Shown here: positions 9,047 through 17,583 of the stretch, one piece after another | How positions within the stretch are numbered: the stretch's first letter is position 1 | Layout of the letters: each line of letters opens with the position of its first letter | Assembly (NCBI GenBank): GCA_913030615.1 | Contig: CAJWCW010000005.1 | Span: forward strand, 1 to 39,231 | Source: an uncultured Gammaproteobacteria bacterium | GTDB lineage: Bacteria > Pseudomonadota > Gammaproteobacteria > Pseudomonadales > Azotimanducaceae | Direction of reading: 5' to 3' | Length of the DNA stretch: 39,231 bases | Made by a program: the position numbers and the translations under genes | Notes under the pieces: generated by a model | Database searches by the model: none | What the model saw: only the letters and a program-made list of their open reading frames with translations | What the model was told of the DNA's origin: nothing

Positions 9047-9863
9047 GGAAATCCCAACATCTCGGTGTCCGTCAGAATACACTGTTGCTGTGGAAGTATG
9101 GTCCGTCTCGGTTTTTCTCATCGCGGTGTTCCTTGGCAGCTACGTGCAGGGCGTCACCGGGTTTGCGATGGGTATAGTTATCCTGGCGATTGTCGCTGCA
9201 GCGCAGGTTTATGACGTGTCGGTCATGGCCGCGGTCATTAGTTTTCTCGCATTCGTCAACGTCGCGGTCGCACTTTATGGGCGCGCCAGTGACGTTGATT
9301 GGAGTCTCTGGCTAAGCCTCTCGGTTGGACAAATCACCGCGATCGGAGCTGGCGTCTGGTTGTTGCATCAGCTGTCGATCAACGCGGCAAACGTTTTGTA
9401 CTTGATTCTGGGTGTTTTCGTCGTAAGCGGAAGTGCGTCGATGGTGTTGCGGCCAAAACCACGGTCGGCGAGATCACCGATATGGTCCGCCGTCGCAGCG
9501 GGTGCGGGGGGTGGACTTGTTGGTGGTATGTTCGCCGCGTCGGGACCGGTTATTGGTTGGTTTGCCTATCGCCAACCCATTCCAGTAGCCACCGTGCGAG
9601 CAACTCTACTGGCGGGGTACCTCGTGACGACCACTACGCGTTCGTTGGTGGTGGGGTTTAGCGGGGGACTATCAGAGATCGTGTGGCTATTAACCGCAGT
9701 GGGATTACCGGCGGTCGCTGCGGGGACGTGGCTAGCTCGTCGTCACGCTGCTTTGTTTGACGACGGAAACATGCGTCGCATGGCCTTTACAACGCTACTG
9801 CTGTTGGGAATCGGAATCATCGTGTCGGCCGTGATTACGTTGACGCGAGCGTCGACCATTTAA
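9045..9863 (+). CDS. TauE/SafE family sulfite/organic anion permease
   Basis: A membrane protein of about 272 residues with roughly eight hydrophobic segments. It has the two related TauE/SafE half-motifs: GSYVQGVTGFAMGIVIL near the N terminus and GAGGGLVGGMFAASGPVIGW near the middle. The family exports or imports sulfite, sulfoacetate and other organosulfur or organic anions; the substrate here is not known. The start is uncertain. ATG 9045 overlaps the divergent SDR start, while GTG 9090 would begin just before the first helix and may be the true start. The stop overlaps the convergent MBL gene by four bases (TTAA). Confidence 0.82.
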   Translation: MEIPTSRCPSEYTVAVEVWSVSVFLIAVFLGSYVQGVTGFAMGIVILAIVAAAQVYDVSVMAAVISFLAFVNVAVALYGRASDVDWSLWLSLSVGQITAIGAGVWLLHQLSINAANVLYLILGVFVVSGSASMVLRPKPRSARSPIWSAVAAGAGGGLVGGMFAASGPVIGWFAYRQPIPVATVRATLLAGYLVTTTTRSLVVGFSGGLSEIVWLLTAVGLPAVAAGTWLARRHAALFDDGNMRRMAFTTLLLLGIGIIVSAVITLTRASTI

Positions 9864-10822
9864 GTAGCCTGACGTCGTGCTTTGTCGGCCTTAGCCATCA
9901 GGCTAAATAGATCCCCGGTTTTTTCAGTGGAACCGAATTCTCGATACAACGTCGCGACGTTGATCACAATCCGTTCGGCGTCGCCCCAATTGTCATAATC
10001 GGTAAGAGATATATCCATGGCAGCTTCGTAAACGGGCAGACCGGCTCGGTAACGTTTGTTGGCCTCGTCTCGGATGTACACGAGATAGTCCCGAACGGCC
10101 GTTACCCCCCGTTTATCGGTAATAGGGCCGTGTCCTGGTACCACGGTCTCAACGTCGATTCCGAGCATGTAATCGCACGCGTCAATCCAATTGGCGATGG
10201 GTCCGACCCAGAGAATGGGGTGTCCCTCGATAAAGAGAATGTCTCCTGTGAAAATGAGCTTATCGTCAGGAACGTACGCCAGAATGTCGCCTTTGGTGTG
10301 GCAAGGACCAACCTGTTTTAACCGCACCTCCTTATCCCCAACAGAGACGTTCATTGTCCCTTCAAATGTTCGAGTAGGTAATGTCGGCGTGATGCCTTCG
10401 AAGTCGAATGCGCCAAAACAGCGCTGCAGGAACTCACCGGCTTCGCCCAACGAGGGGGCGTTGCGCATCATCGTTGCCAGTCGATCAGGGGATTCCTCGG
10501 CAAGTTCGGCTGCGGTAGCTACTGAGGATATGATTTCCGCCCCGTGGACGAGTTCGTTGCCGTTGCAGTGATCGCCGTTGGCATGCGTATTAACGAGCGT
10601 GTTGAATGAATGCGCGGCGATGGGTTCAGCTCGTGACATGGCTTTCAGCATTTCGCGGGTGAGCTTTAGGTCGAATAGGGTGTCGACGAGAAGCGACTCA
10701 TCACCGTCTACGATAAGACCCGCATTGCTCCATCCCCAACCGCCGTCTGGCTGAATCCACGCATAACCTCCGGATCCTAGGTCGTGTAATCCATGCGTGA
10801 AGGGTCTGATCGACAAGTTCAT
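9860..10822 (-). CDS. MBL-fold metallo-hydrolase
   Basis: A 320-residue protein of the metallo-beta-lactamase superfamily. The metal site is recognisable: THANGDH at 79-85, a His in GPCHTKGDI (His175), Asp194 in FTGDILF, and His231 in VPGHGPI. The second His of the canonical HxHxDH motif is Asn82 here, so one Zn1 ligand is changed. This variant occurs in a subgroup of hydrolases of unknown substrate. The rest resembles glyoxalase II/quinoprotein-relay-like proteins. It starts at ATG 10822, divergent from the acyltransferase gene with 82 bases between. Confidence 0.82.
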   Translation of the reverse strand: MNLSIRPFTHGLHDLGSGGYAWIQPDGGWGWSNAGLIVDGDESLLVDTLFDLKLTREMLKAMSRAEPIAAHSFNTLVNTHANGDHCNGNELVHGAEIISSVATAAELAEESPDRLATMMRNAPSLGEAGEFLQRCFGAFDFEGITPTLPTRTFEGTMNVSVGDKEVRLKQVGPCHTKGDILAYVPDDKLIFTGDILFIEGHPILWVGPIANWIDACDYMLGIDVETVVPGHGPITDKRGVTAVRDYLVYIRDEANKRYRAGLPVYEAAMDISLTDYDNWGDAERIVINVATLYREFGSTEKTGDLFSLMAKADKARRQAT

Positions 10823-10904
10823 GTGGGCTTCCTGTGCGTCTTTCCTAGACGATGCGAACCCCTGACGCGGATTCGTATCGGAATGCGTTATCCGCTAGTT
10901 TAGC

Positions 10905-12047
10905 GTGATCGTGGACAATTTCGATGACATCCGCCCGTATCAAGATGCTGAAGTAGCTGGTGTGATGGAGCGCCTAATAGGCGATCCGGATTTGGTGGGT
11001 AGTGTGGCGGCTTTTCTGGTGCCTCGCTGGTACCGTTTTTTCCCTGTTATCGTGCGGATGTTCGTCCGTCAATCCCTTCGTCGGCGGGCCAAGGGATTAA
11101 CGACGATTAGCGATGTGCAGGTTTTGCTGTCGGGGTACTTCGAACAAATGATTCGTCGGACGACCGACGGTTTCTCGTGCTCTGGTATCGAACGCTTGGA
11201 TCGTGAATTGCCGTATTTATTCATTGCCAACCATCGAGACATTGCGATGGATTCTGGTTTTATGAATTACGCCCTTTGGTCGAATGACTTCCCGACCTCT
11301 CAGATTGCCGTTGGGGACAATCTTTTTAGCCACGGATTTGAATCAGATCTGATGCGTCTGACCAAAAGTTTCGTCGTTGTTCGAAACGAGAAGGGCCTAA
11401 AAGCCCAGTATGCGGCCCTTTTGCGCACGTCGGCGTACATCCGATCAACGTTAGATGCTGGACATTCGGTGTGGATTTCCCAACGCGAGGGTCGTTCGAA
11501 AGATGGTTTTGATCGGACCGAACCGGCCATTCTGAAGATGTTCATGCTTGCCTATCGGAACGAGGCTGACGAAGGCGTATCTGCTTGGTTGAACCAAGTG
11601 CAGTTGGTGCCAGTCTCGATTTCATACGAGGTCGATCCATGCGCGGGTATGAAGGCTCGCGAGCTGTATTTGACGGAACGTGAAGGGAAATACGAGAAGC
11701 GTGCGAACGAGGATCTCGAAAGTATCGTCGCCGGCATCTTGGGATTTAAGGGCCGCGTTCATCTGAATTTTTCGAAGCCTCTTTGTGCCGATTTCGATAC
11801 TGTCGAAGCGTTAGCGGTGGAGATTGACAGGTGTATCGCGGTTGGAATTGAGCCTTATCCCACCTACTCGGAATCAGAGAATCGGCTAACGGGACAGGAG
11901 AACGTGGACGGGCTTCGCGGGAAAGTGGCGGGTGCCTTCGAGGAAGCGCTTGCGCAATTACCAGACGACCAGCGCCCATTCTTTCTATTGCAGTACGCTA
12001 ATCAGATCCGCAATAAACGCGAACTCCTGGAGGTTATCGAGCGATAA
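10905..12047 (+). CDS. 1-acyl-sn-glycerol-3-phosphate acyltransferase family protein
   Basis: A 380-residue member of the PlsC/PlsB-like lysophospholipid acyltransferase superfamily. The active-site block is FIANHRDIAMDSG (His110, Asp116), with one more residue between His and Asp than the usual HxxxxD. This is the NHRDI..DS variant. The second block SQREGRSKDG (192-201) takes the place of EGTRS and should bind the phosphate. A GDN..ESDLMRL segment lies between them. It probably transfers an acyl chain to a glycerophosphate or similar acceptor at the membrane. Start is GTG 10905, with a second GTG two codons later. It converges on srkA with two bases between the stops. Confidence 0.75.
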   Translation: MIVDNFDDIRPYQDAEVAGVMERLIGDPDLVGSVAAFLVPRWYRFFPVIVRMFVRQSLRRRAKGLTTISDVQVLLSGYFEQMIRRTTDGFSCSGIERLDRELPYLFIANHRDIAMDSGFMNYALWSNDFPTSQIAVGDNLFSHGFESDLMRLTKSFVVVRNEKGLKAQYAALLRTSAYIRSTLDAGHSVWISQREGRSKDGFDRTEPAILKMFMLAYRNEADEGVSAWLNQVQLVPVSISYEVDPCAGMKARELYLTEREGKYEKRANEDLESIVAGILGFKGRVHLNFSKPLCADFDTVEALAVEIDRCIAVGIEPYPTYSESENRLTGQENVDGLRGKVAGAFEEALAQLPDDQRPFFLLQYANQIRNKRELLEVIER

Positions 12048-12049
12048 GA

Positions 12050-13027
12050 TCAGACCGAAAGTGGGAGTTCGTCGAGCATCGCGAGTTGCTCCCGGAGGCT
12101 CAGGACGTGGTCGGACCAGTATTTGATTCCATTGAACCACGGAAACGCGAGCGGGAAGGCGGGATCGTTCCAGCGCCTTCCGATCCATGCTGCATGGTGA
12201 ATCATTCTGAGCGTTCGAAGCGGTTCGATCAGCACGATTGTTTGAGCGTCGAACGAGCAAAACATAGAGTACGCGTCGAGCAGATCGGACAGAATGGATT
12301 CTTGGTCCTCACGATTCCCCGACAGAAGCATCCATAAGTCCTGGATTGGGGGCCCGGTCTGCGTGTCGTCAAAGTCGACGAAATTAGGCGCGTCGTAACG
12401 CCATAATAAATTGCCGAGATGGCAATCGCCGTGAATGCGAACACCAGCGGGTTGGTTTTCAAAGACCGAGTCGATGCGCTGTAGCAAATGGTCGGTGATC
12501 GACTCGTAAGCGTCGACGAGCTCGGTTGGGATGAAATCGGAAGAAAGTAGGAAAGCACGACTCTCATGTCCAAGACGCTCGGCCGTCAGTGAGGGACGGT
12601 GTACAAAATGTCTCGCTCCGCCGGTCGCGTGAATTCTAGCGACGGCGCGGCCCATGACGGAGAGTACGTCTCGATCTTCGATATTGGGAGGTCGACCGGC
12701 GCGCCTTGGAAAAAGAGCGAATCTAAATTCGGCGCCGGAGACGTGAAAGAGCGTTTGACCACTAACGGATATGGGCGCGACACAAGGGATTTCGTTATCC
12801 ACAAGTTCCTGTGTAAAGTCGTGCTCTTCACGGATACATTCATCCGTCCAACGATCGGGCCGATAAAATTTAGCGATGATCGGTTCGTCTTCTTCAATGC
12901 CTACCTGATAAACGCGATTTTCGTAACTGTTGAGTGCTGTAAGCGTTCCGTCGGTGCGATAGCCTAGTATCTCGATCGCATCGAGAATGATCTCGGGGGT
13001 CAAATGCTCGTAGGGTGTATCCGTCAA
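12050..13027 (-). CDS. srkA: stress response kinase A (YihE/RdoA)
   Basis: A 325-residue serine/threonine kinase of the APH-like fold; E. coli SrkA is 328 residues. The catalytic loop HGDCHLGNLLW is at 199-209 with Asp201, and the metal-binding DFDD is at 218-221. The N-terminal SYENRVYQVG and KFYRPDRWTDECIREEH blocks are characteristic of SrkA. In E. coli it is linked to envelope stress and protects against MazF-mediated killing. In many proteobacteria srkA sits next to dsbA; here the neighbours are an acyltransferase and acyl-CoA dehydrogenases instead. Confidence 0.93.
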   Translation of the reverse strand: MTDTPYEHLTPEIILDAIEILGYRTDGTLTALNSYENRVYQVGIEEDEPIIAKFYRPDRWTDECIREEHDFTQELVDNEIPCVAPISVSGQTLFHVSGAEFRFALFPRRAGRPPNIEDRDVLSVMGRAVARIHATGGARHFVHRPSLTAERLGHESRAFLLSSDFIPTELVDAYESITDHLLQRIDSVFENQPAGVRIHGDCHLGNLLWRYDAPNFVDFDDTQTGPPIQDLWMLLSGNREDQESILSDLLDAYSMFCSFDAQTIVLIEPLRTLRMIHHAAWIGRRWNDPAFPLAFPWFNGIKYWSDHVLSLREQLAMLDELPLSV

Positions 13028-13196
13028 CCAGACTCGCGGCTCCCGTCCGTGGTCGTAAGGCGACGGCAGTGTATGCCAAGCGGTTTCGATTCGTCACGTC
13101 CTCGGGCGCGTTCGTCTTCTCGATGATCTGATCGTGGGGCCCAAAAGCGCGATCCAAGTTGGTTATTATGCGCGCTGAAAATCGATGGGGTTGGGT

Positions 13197-14942
13197 ATGG
13201 ATTATCAGACGCCGCTTCGCGACATGCGATTTCTCATTAACGATGTCCTCGACTTTGACGGTCATTATCAGGCGATAGAAAGTGACGCGTCCCGAGATCT
13301 AGTCGATACCGTCCTCGAACAATGTGCGCGCTTTGCGGAGAACGAATTGTTCCCTTTGCGCGCGTCGGGGGATAAGACTGGGTGTTCGTGGAACGACGGC
13401 GCGGTAATGACCCCAGCGGGGTTTGCCGAAGCCTACGCCATGTATGTGCAAGGCGGATGGCCATCCATTGCAGGGAATCCGGCGTTCGGGGGCCAGGGAT
13501 TGCCACGGTCTATCAGCCTCTGGGTTGAAGAGATCATGGCCAGCGCGAACATGGCATGGACGATGTACGGTAGTTTGTCGCGGGCGGCTATCAATGCCAT
13601 CGATTCGCACGGTTCTGATGACCTGAAGGCGACGTTTTTGCCAAATCTTATATCGGGAGAATGGACTGGAACCATGTGCTTGACTGAGCCGCATTGCGGG
13701 TCCGACGTTGGATTGCTGAACACACGTGCCGAGCCCCATGCGGACGGTTCCTATCGCATCAGTGGAACCAAAATATTTATTTCCTCAGGCGATCACGATC
13801 TTGCGGACAACATCGTGCATTTGGTTCTTGCCCGGCTTCCCGATTCCCCTGCGGGAACCAAGGGAATTTCTCTATTTGTGGTGCCGAAATTACTCGATGG
13901 CGAATCAAACAGCGTTGTTTGCGGCGCCATCGAGGACAAGATGGGCATCCATGGGAACGCCACCTGCATGCTGCACTTTGAAGACAGTAGCGGCTATTTG
14001 GTGGGCGATGCCAACGATGGCATGCGGTGCATGTTTACGATGATGAATGAGGCGCGCATCCTGGTGGGTACCCAAGGCGTGTGTCTCATGGAATTGGGCT
14101 ATCAGGCGTCCCTTCAGTATGCGACGGAACGCCTGCAGATGCGTGCTGCATCGGGCCCTAAATCCCCAGATCAACCAGCCGATCCAATCATCGTCCATCC
14201 TGACGTGCGCCGCATGTTGCTTACACAGAAGGCGTTTTTGGAAGGTGGTCGGGTGATGACGTATTTCGCAGCCCAACTTTCCGATACCGCTCATCGCGGT
14301 TCCGGCGACGATCGCGCAAGTGCCGAGCGGCTTCTCGATCTGATGACACCGATCGTTAAGGGATTTGTGACTGAGACTGCTTTTGAAGCGGTAAACCATG
14401 CATTGCAGATACACGGGGGGCACGGTTTTATACGCGAGACGGGTGTCGAGCAACTGGTACGGGACGCCCGTATCACCTTGATTTACGAAGGTACCACTCA
14501 AATTCAAGCACTCGACCTTCTTGGTCGAAAAGTCGTGATGAATCAGGGTAAAGCGTTAATGAGTTTTATTGAGATGATTCGAGCCGAAGCCGATTTGCAA
14601 TCGGGTGGACCATTCGCTTCTACGTTACGGGAACTTGCGGATCAGTGGGGTGAGCTCGGGTTGGGACTTGGTGGCAAGGCCATGGGAGACGTAGACGAGA
14701 TTGGGGCGGCGTCCGTTGATTTCTTGATGTATAGCGGGTACGCCACCATGGCGTACTTCTGGGCACGTATTGCGCGTGTGGCAAGCGCGCACGAAGACGA
14801 TGCCTTTATGCGGGGGAAAGTGAAAACAGCCCAGTTCTTTTTTGACCGCATACTCCCGCGGGCGAACGCCCATCGTCAGGCTGCATTATCGGGTGCAGAC
14901 TCGCTGATGGATGTCTCGGCAAACGAATTCGGACACCACTGA
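13197..14942 (+). CDS. acyl-CoA dehydrogenase, large DmdC-like type
   Basis: An FAD-dependent acyl-CoA dehydrogenase of about 581 residues, longer than the usual 380-400 because of a C-terminal extension domain. The opening MDYQTPLRDMRFLINDVL and overall length match the DmdC-like group. Other blocks are CLTEPHCGSD, ISGTKIFIS, NEARILVGTQG and HGGHGFIRETGVEQLVRD. The likely catalytic base is the Glu of YEGTTQIQ, near residue 431. It oxidises an acyl-CoA to its enoyl-CoA; the chain specificity is unknown. ATG 13197 was chosen over 13185 because it gives the family N terminus. Its stop shares one base with the start of the paralogue that follows. Confidence 0.85.
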   Translation: MDYQTPLRDMRFLINDVLDFDGHYQAIESDASRDLVDTVLEQCARFAENELFPLRASGDKTGCSWNDGAVMTPAGFAEAYAMYVQGGWPSIAGNPAFGGQGLPRSISLWVEEIMASANMAWTMYGSLSRAAINAIDSHGSDDLKATFLPNLISGEWTGTMCLTEPHCGSDVGLLNTRAEPHADGSYRISGTKIFISSGDHDLADNIVHLVLARLPDSPAGTKGISLFVVPKLLDGESNSVVCGAIEDKMGIHGNATCMLHFEDSSGYLVGDANDGMRCMFTMMNEARILVGTQGVCLMELGYQASLQYATERLQMRAASGPKSPDQPADPIIVHPDVRRMLLTQKAFLEGGRVMTYFAAQLSDTAHRGSGDDRASAERLLDLMTPIVKGFVTETAFEAVNHALQIHGGHGFIRETGVEQLVRDARITLIYEGTTQIQALDLLGRKVVMNQGKALMSFIEMIRAEADLQSGGPFASTLRELADQWGELGLGLGGKAMGDVDEIGAASVDFLMYSGYATMAYFWARIARVASAHEDDAFMRGKVKTAQFFFDRILPRANAHRQAALSGADSLMDVSANEFGHH

Positions 14943-16678
14943 TGTTGCCGTACAGGCCCCCGGGGAACGACATCGAATTTGTTCTGTACGACCTCTTTGA
15001 TGCCGAAACCGAATGGGCGCAGATCCCAGCGTTCGATTCGTTTGATCGAGACACCGTCAGGGCCATTGTGAGCGAATGTGGGAAGCTGGCTCGCGACGTT
15101 ATGGCGCCCTTATCGCAATCTTCAGACGAGGAAGGAGCCCATTGGAATGACGGGGTTGTTACGGCTCCTGAAGGGTTTAAGGATGCGTACGCTGCATTAG
15201 CCGCAGGCGGATGGCTGGGCGTGTCGGGCAATCCGGAATTCGGTGGGCAGGGGTTGCCGAAGATGTTGACCGCGTCTCTGGAAGAGATGTTTTGGGGAGC
15301 CAATACCAACTTATGGCTTTATGCGACGCTAACGGTGGGAGCAGCCATTTGCGTGGATGCCCATGCCGATGAGGACACGCGTCGTCTATACCTGCCGAAG
15401 TTCTATAGCGGCGAATGGACGGGGGCAATGGCCCTTACCGAAGCGCACGCCGGGACCGATCTCGGACTCATTCGCACACGAGCGATTCCACGTTCCGATG
15501 GCCGCTACAGCATCACAGGAACTAAGATATTCATCACCAGCGGTGAACATGACTTAGCCGAGAATATCGTCCACATGGTTCTTGCAAAAGTGCCGGATGC
15601 GCCAGGTGGTAGTCGAGGCATATCGCTGTTCCTGGTCCCGAAATACATACCCGGTGACGATGGATCGCTCGGAGAGCGCAACGGTTTTGAAAGTGCTTCG
15701 ATCGAACACAAGATGGGTATCAAAGGGAGCGCCACGTCTGTAATCAACTACGGAGACGCGATCGGATACCTTATTGGAGAACCGAACCAGGGCCTCGCTT
15801 GTATGTTCACGATGATGAATTATGAGCGCTTGTCGGTCGGTATTCAGGGGCTCGGACTTGCCGACCGGGCGTATCAGGCGTCGTCTTCCTACGCCAAGGA
15901 ACGCGTCCAAGGACGCGCACCGGAGGGCTCACGTGTTGTTAACACGGACGCCGATGCCATCATCGGGCACCCGGACGTACGTCGAATGTTGTTGACGCAA
16001 CGTGCATACAACGAAGGTAGTCGGGCATTTTCAATGTACGTAGGGTTGCAGCTTGATCGAGCGAAATACGCCCCTATTGAGGCGGTTCGCGAGAAAGCAT
16101 CGGGCTTCGTCGACTTGCTGACGCCTGTCGCTAAGGCCTTTATCACCGATCGCGGGTTGGAGTGTACGTTGCTGGGGCAGCAGGTTTTTGGAGGTCACGG
16201 TTATATTCGTGAATGGGGCGTCGAGCAACTTGTTCGAGACGTACGTATTGCGCAGATCTATGAGGGCGCGAATGGGATCCAGGCTCTCGATCTAGTGACA
16301 CGCAAAGTTCTGAAAGACGGCGGTGCGACGGTGGGTGAATTGATTGACGATATCCGTCAAACCGAGGTACCGCAACGTTATACGGTGGCATTGGATGAGG
16401 CATTAAGCGCGTGGCAAGAAGTCACGCGATGGCTATGCGATTCGGCGCCTTCGGACAGTAACCTCCCGGGCGCGGCTTCAGTCGATTATCTCGATATGAC
16501 GGGTCACGTTCTCTATGCGTGGATGTGGGCACGAATGGCGGGTGTTTCCGGTAATACGGATAAACGATATGTGGCGGATTATTACTTTGCCAAGCTACTA
16601 CCTCGCTACTACTCCCTGGCGGCTTCGATCCGCGGTGGTTCTGCGAGTTTGATGGAACCGTCATCTGACTGGTTCTGA
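14942..16678 (+). CDS. acyl-CoA dehydrogenase, large DmdC-like type (second copy)
   Basis: A 578-residue paralogue of the preceding gene, aligning along most of its length (for example WNDGVVTAPEGF, NPEFGGQGLPK, ITGTKIFITSGEHDLAENIV). The catalytic Glu441 is in YEGANGIQALDL. It starts at ATG 14942 within TGATG, so translation is probably coupled. The C-terminal extension domain is present (SVDYLDMTGHVLYAWMWARM). The pair looks like an old tandem duplication with diverged substrate preference. No dedicated electron-transfer flavoprotein, thiolase or CoA ligase gene lies beside them, so the pathway cannot be fixed. Confidence 0.85.
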   Translation: MLPYRPPGNDIEFVLYDLFDAETEWAQIPAFDSFDRDTVRAIVSECGKLARDVMAPLSQSSDEEGAHWNDGVVTAPEGFKDAYAALAAGGWLGVSGNPEFGGQGLPKMLTASLEEMFWGANTNLWLYATLTVGAAICVDAHADEDTRRLYLPKFYSGEWTGAMALTEAHAGTDLGLIRTRAIPRSDGRYSITGTKIFITSGEHDLAENIVHMVLAKVPDAPGGSRGISLFLVPKYIPGDDGSLGERNGFESASIEHKMGIKGSATSVINYGDAIGYLIGEPNQGLACMFTMMNYERLSVGIQGLGLADRAYQASSSYAKERVQGRAPEGSRVVNTDADAIIGHPDVRRMLLTQRAYNEGSRAFSMYVGLQLDRAKYAPIEAVREKASGFVDLLTPVAKAFITDRGLECTLLGQQVFGGHGYIREWGVEQLVRDVRIAQIYEGANGIQALDLVTRKVLKDGGATVGELIDDIRQTEVPQRYTVALDEALSAWQEVTRWLCDSAPSDSNLPGAASVDYLDMTGHVLYAWMWARMAGVSGNTDKRYVADYYFAKLLPRYYSLAASIRGGSASLMEPSSDWF

Positions 16679-16710
16679 AAAGCCCATTAGATTGGATTCA
16701 ATGGCGCTAT

Positions 16711-17583
16711 TCATCGAATGTTGGAGACAATGTTTTGCACGAAATCGGCCGCGCCACTACCAGCGAAGCCAGTCAAAAAGGTCACCTGCCTGCCACCGAG
16801 ATGTCGATCGGTTTCGAGCTGTGGGACGTCTCCTTCCTGGCGTAAGCGCCAGCCCCGGTCTTCTGCGATAAACCATTCTGGATGGCTGAGCCACGCGATG
16901 GCCGCAGAGTCCCAGGGATGAATGCCGTTGTCTTCTGGAAAACGTTCGAGCCAAAAGCGGATCCAATCCTGGCAACGTTGGTAGCAATGCAAGCCAACGT
17001 CGCCTTGCTGCGTGAGCGGATAAAGGTCTCGGGCCGTCACGGCAACCTGGCTGGTCAATTCAAATCCTGCGAGCACCGCACTCACACCGCTTTCCAGAAG
17101 GTCGCTCGCCGCCATTGCATCATTTTCGAAGTTAAAGTCGTTGACGGGACCTTGATCGCCAATGAAGAAAGACCGCCCTAGAGAACGACCTGCTACGATC
17201 ACTACCGATTCAATATTTGCGACACGTTCCGGATAGCGTTTAACTAGCAGACCAACGTTGGTTAGTGGTCCAATGGCGGCAATATGAAGACGTTGCCTGG
17301 CAAGCTGTTCCGCCATGAATTCGACCGCATCGTTAGAGCCGGAACGTGTTGCGGACACCGCCCCTGACACGATCGGTATTGAGACATCCTTTACAGTAAG
17401 CAGTTCTTGCGCTGCGCGATTAACCAAGTCCAAGGGGGCGTTGCCGTAAACGGTGGTGACACCAAGTAGATTGAGTGCGTCATCGTTGATGGCTTCGATA
17501 ATCGCAAACGCGTCGTCGATATCGCGGGGACGATCTTCGTGGATGACGCCAAGCGCGACGTCAGTGTCGATAATGAGGTTCAT
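16711..17583 (-). CDS. nucleoside hydrolase family protein
   Basis: A 290-residue protein of the inosine-uridine nucleoside hydrolase superfamily, which cleaves the N-glycosidic bond of ribonucleosides using a bound calcium ion. The N-terminal aspartate cluster is split: DTD at 6-8, then an extra stretch, then DIDDAF at 21-26, whereas the family usually reads DTDPGxDDA. GVTTVYGN (41-48), AIGPLTN, NDFNFENDAMA and the C-terminal HPWDSAAIAWL also fit. The start is ATG 17583, which overlaps the stop of the kinase gene (ATGA). The open frame to 17673 lies inside that gene. Nucleoside specificity is not evident. Confidence 0.82.
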   Translation of the reverse strand: MNLIIDTDVALGVIHEDRPRDIDDAFAIIEAINDDALNLLGVTTVYGNAPLDLVNRAAQELLTVKDVSIPIVSGAVSATRSGSNDAVEFMAEQLARQRLHIAAIGPLTNVGLLVKRYPERVANIESVVIVAGRSLGRSFFIGDQGPVNDFNFENDAMAASDLLESGVSAVLAGFELTSQVAVTARDLYPLTQQGDVGLHCYQRCQDWIRFWLERFPEDNGIHPWDSAAIAWLSHPEWFIAEDRGWRLRQEGDVPQLETDRHLGGRQVTFLTGFAGSGAADFVQNIVSNIR

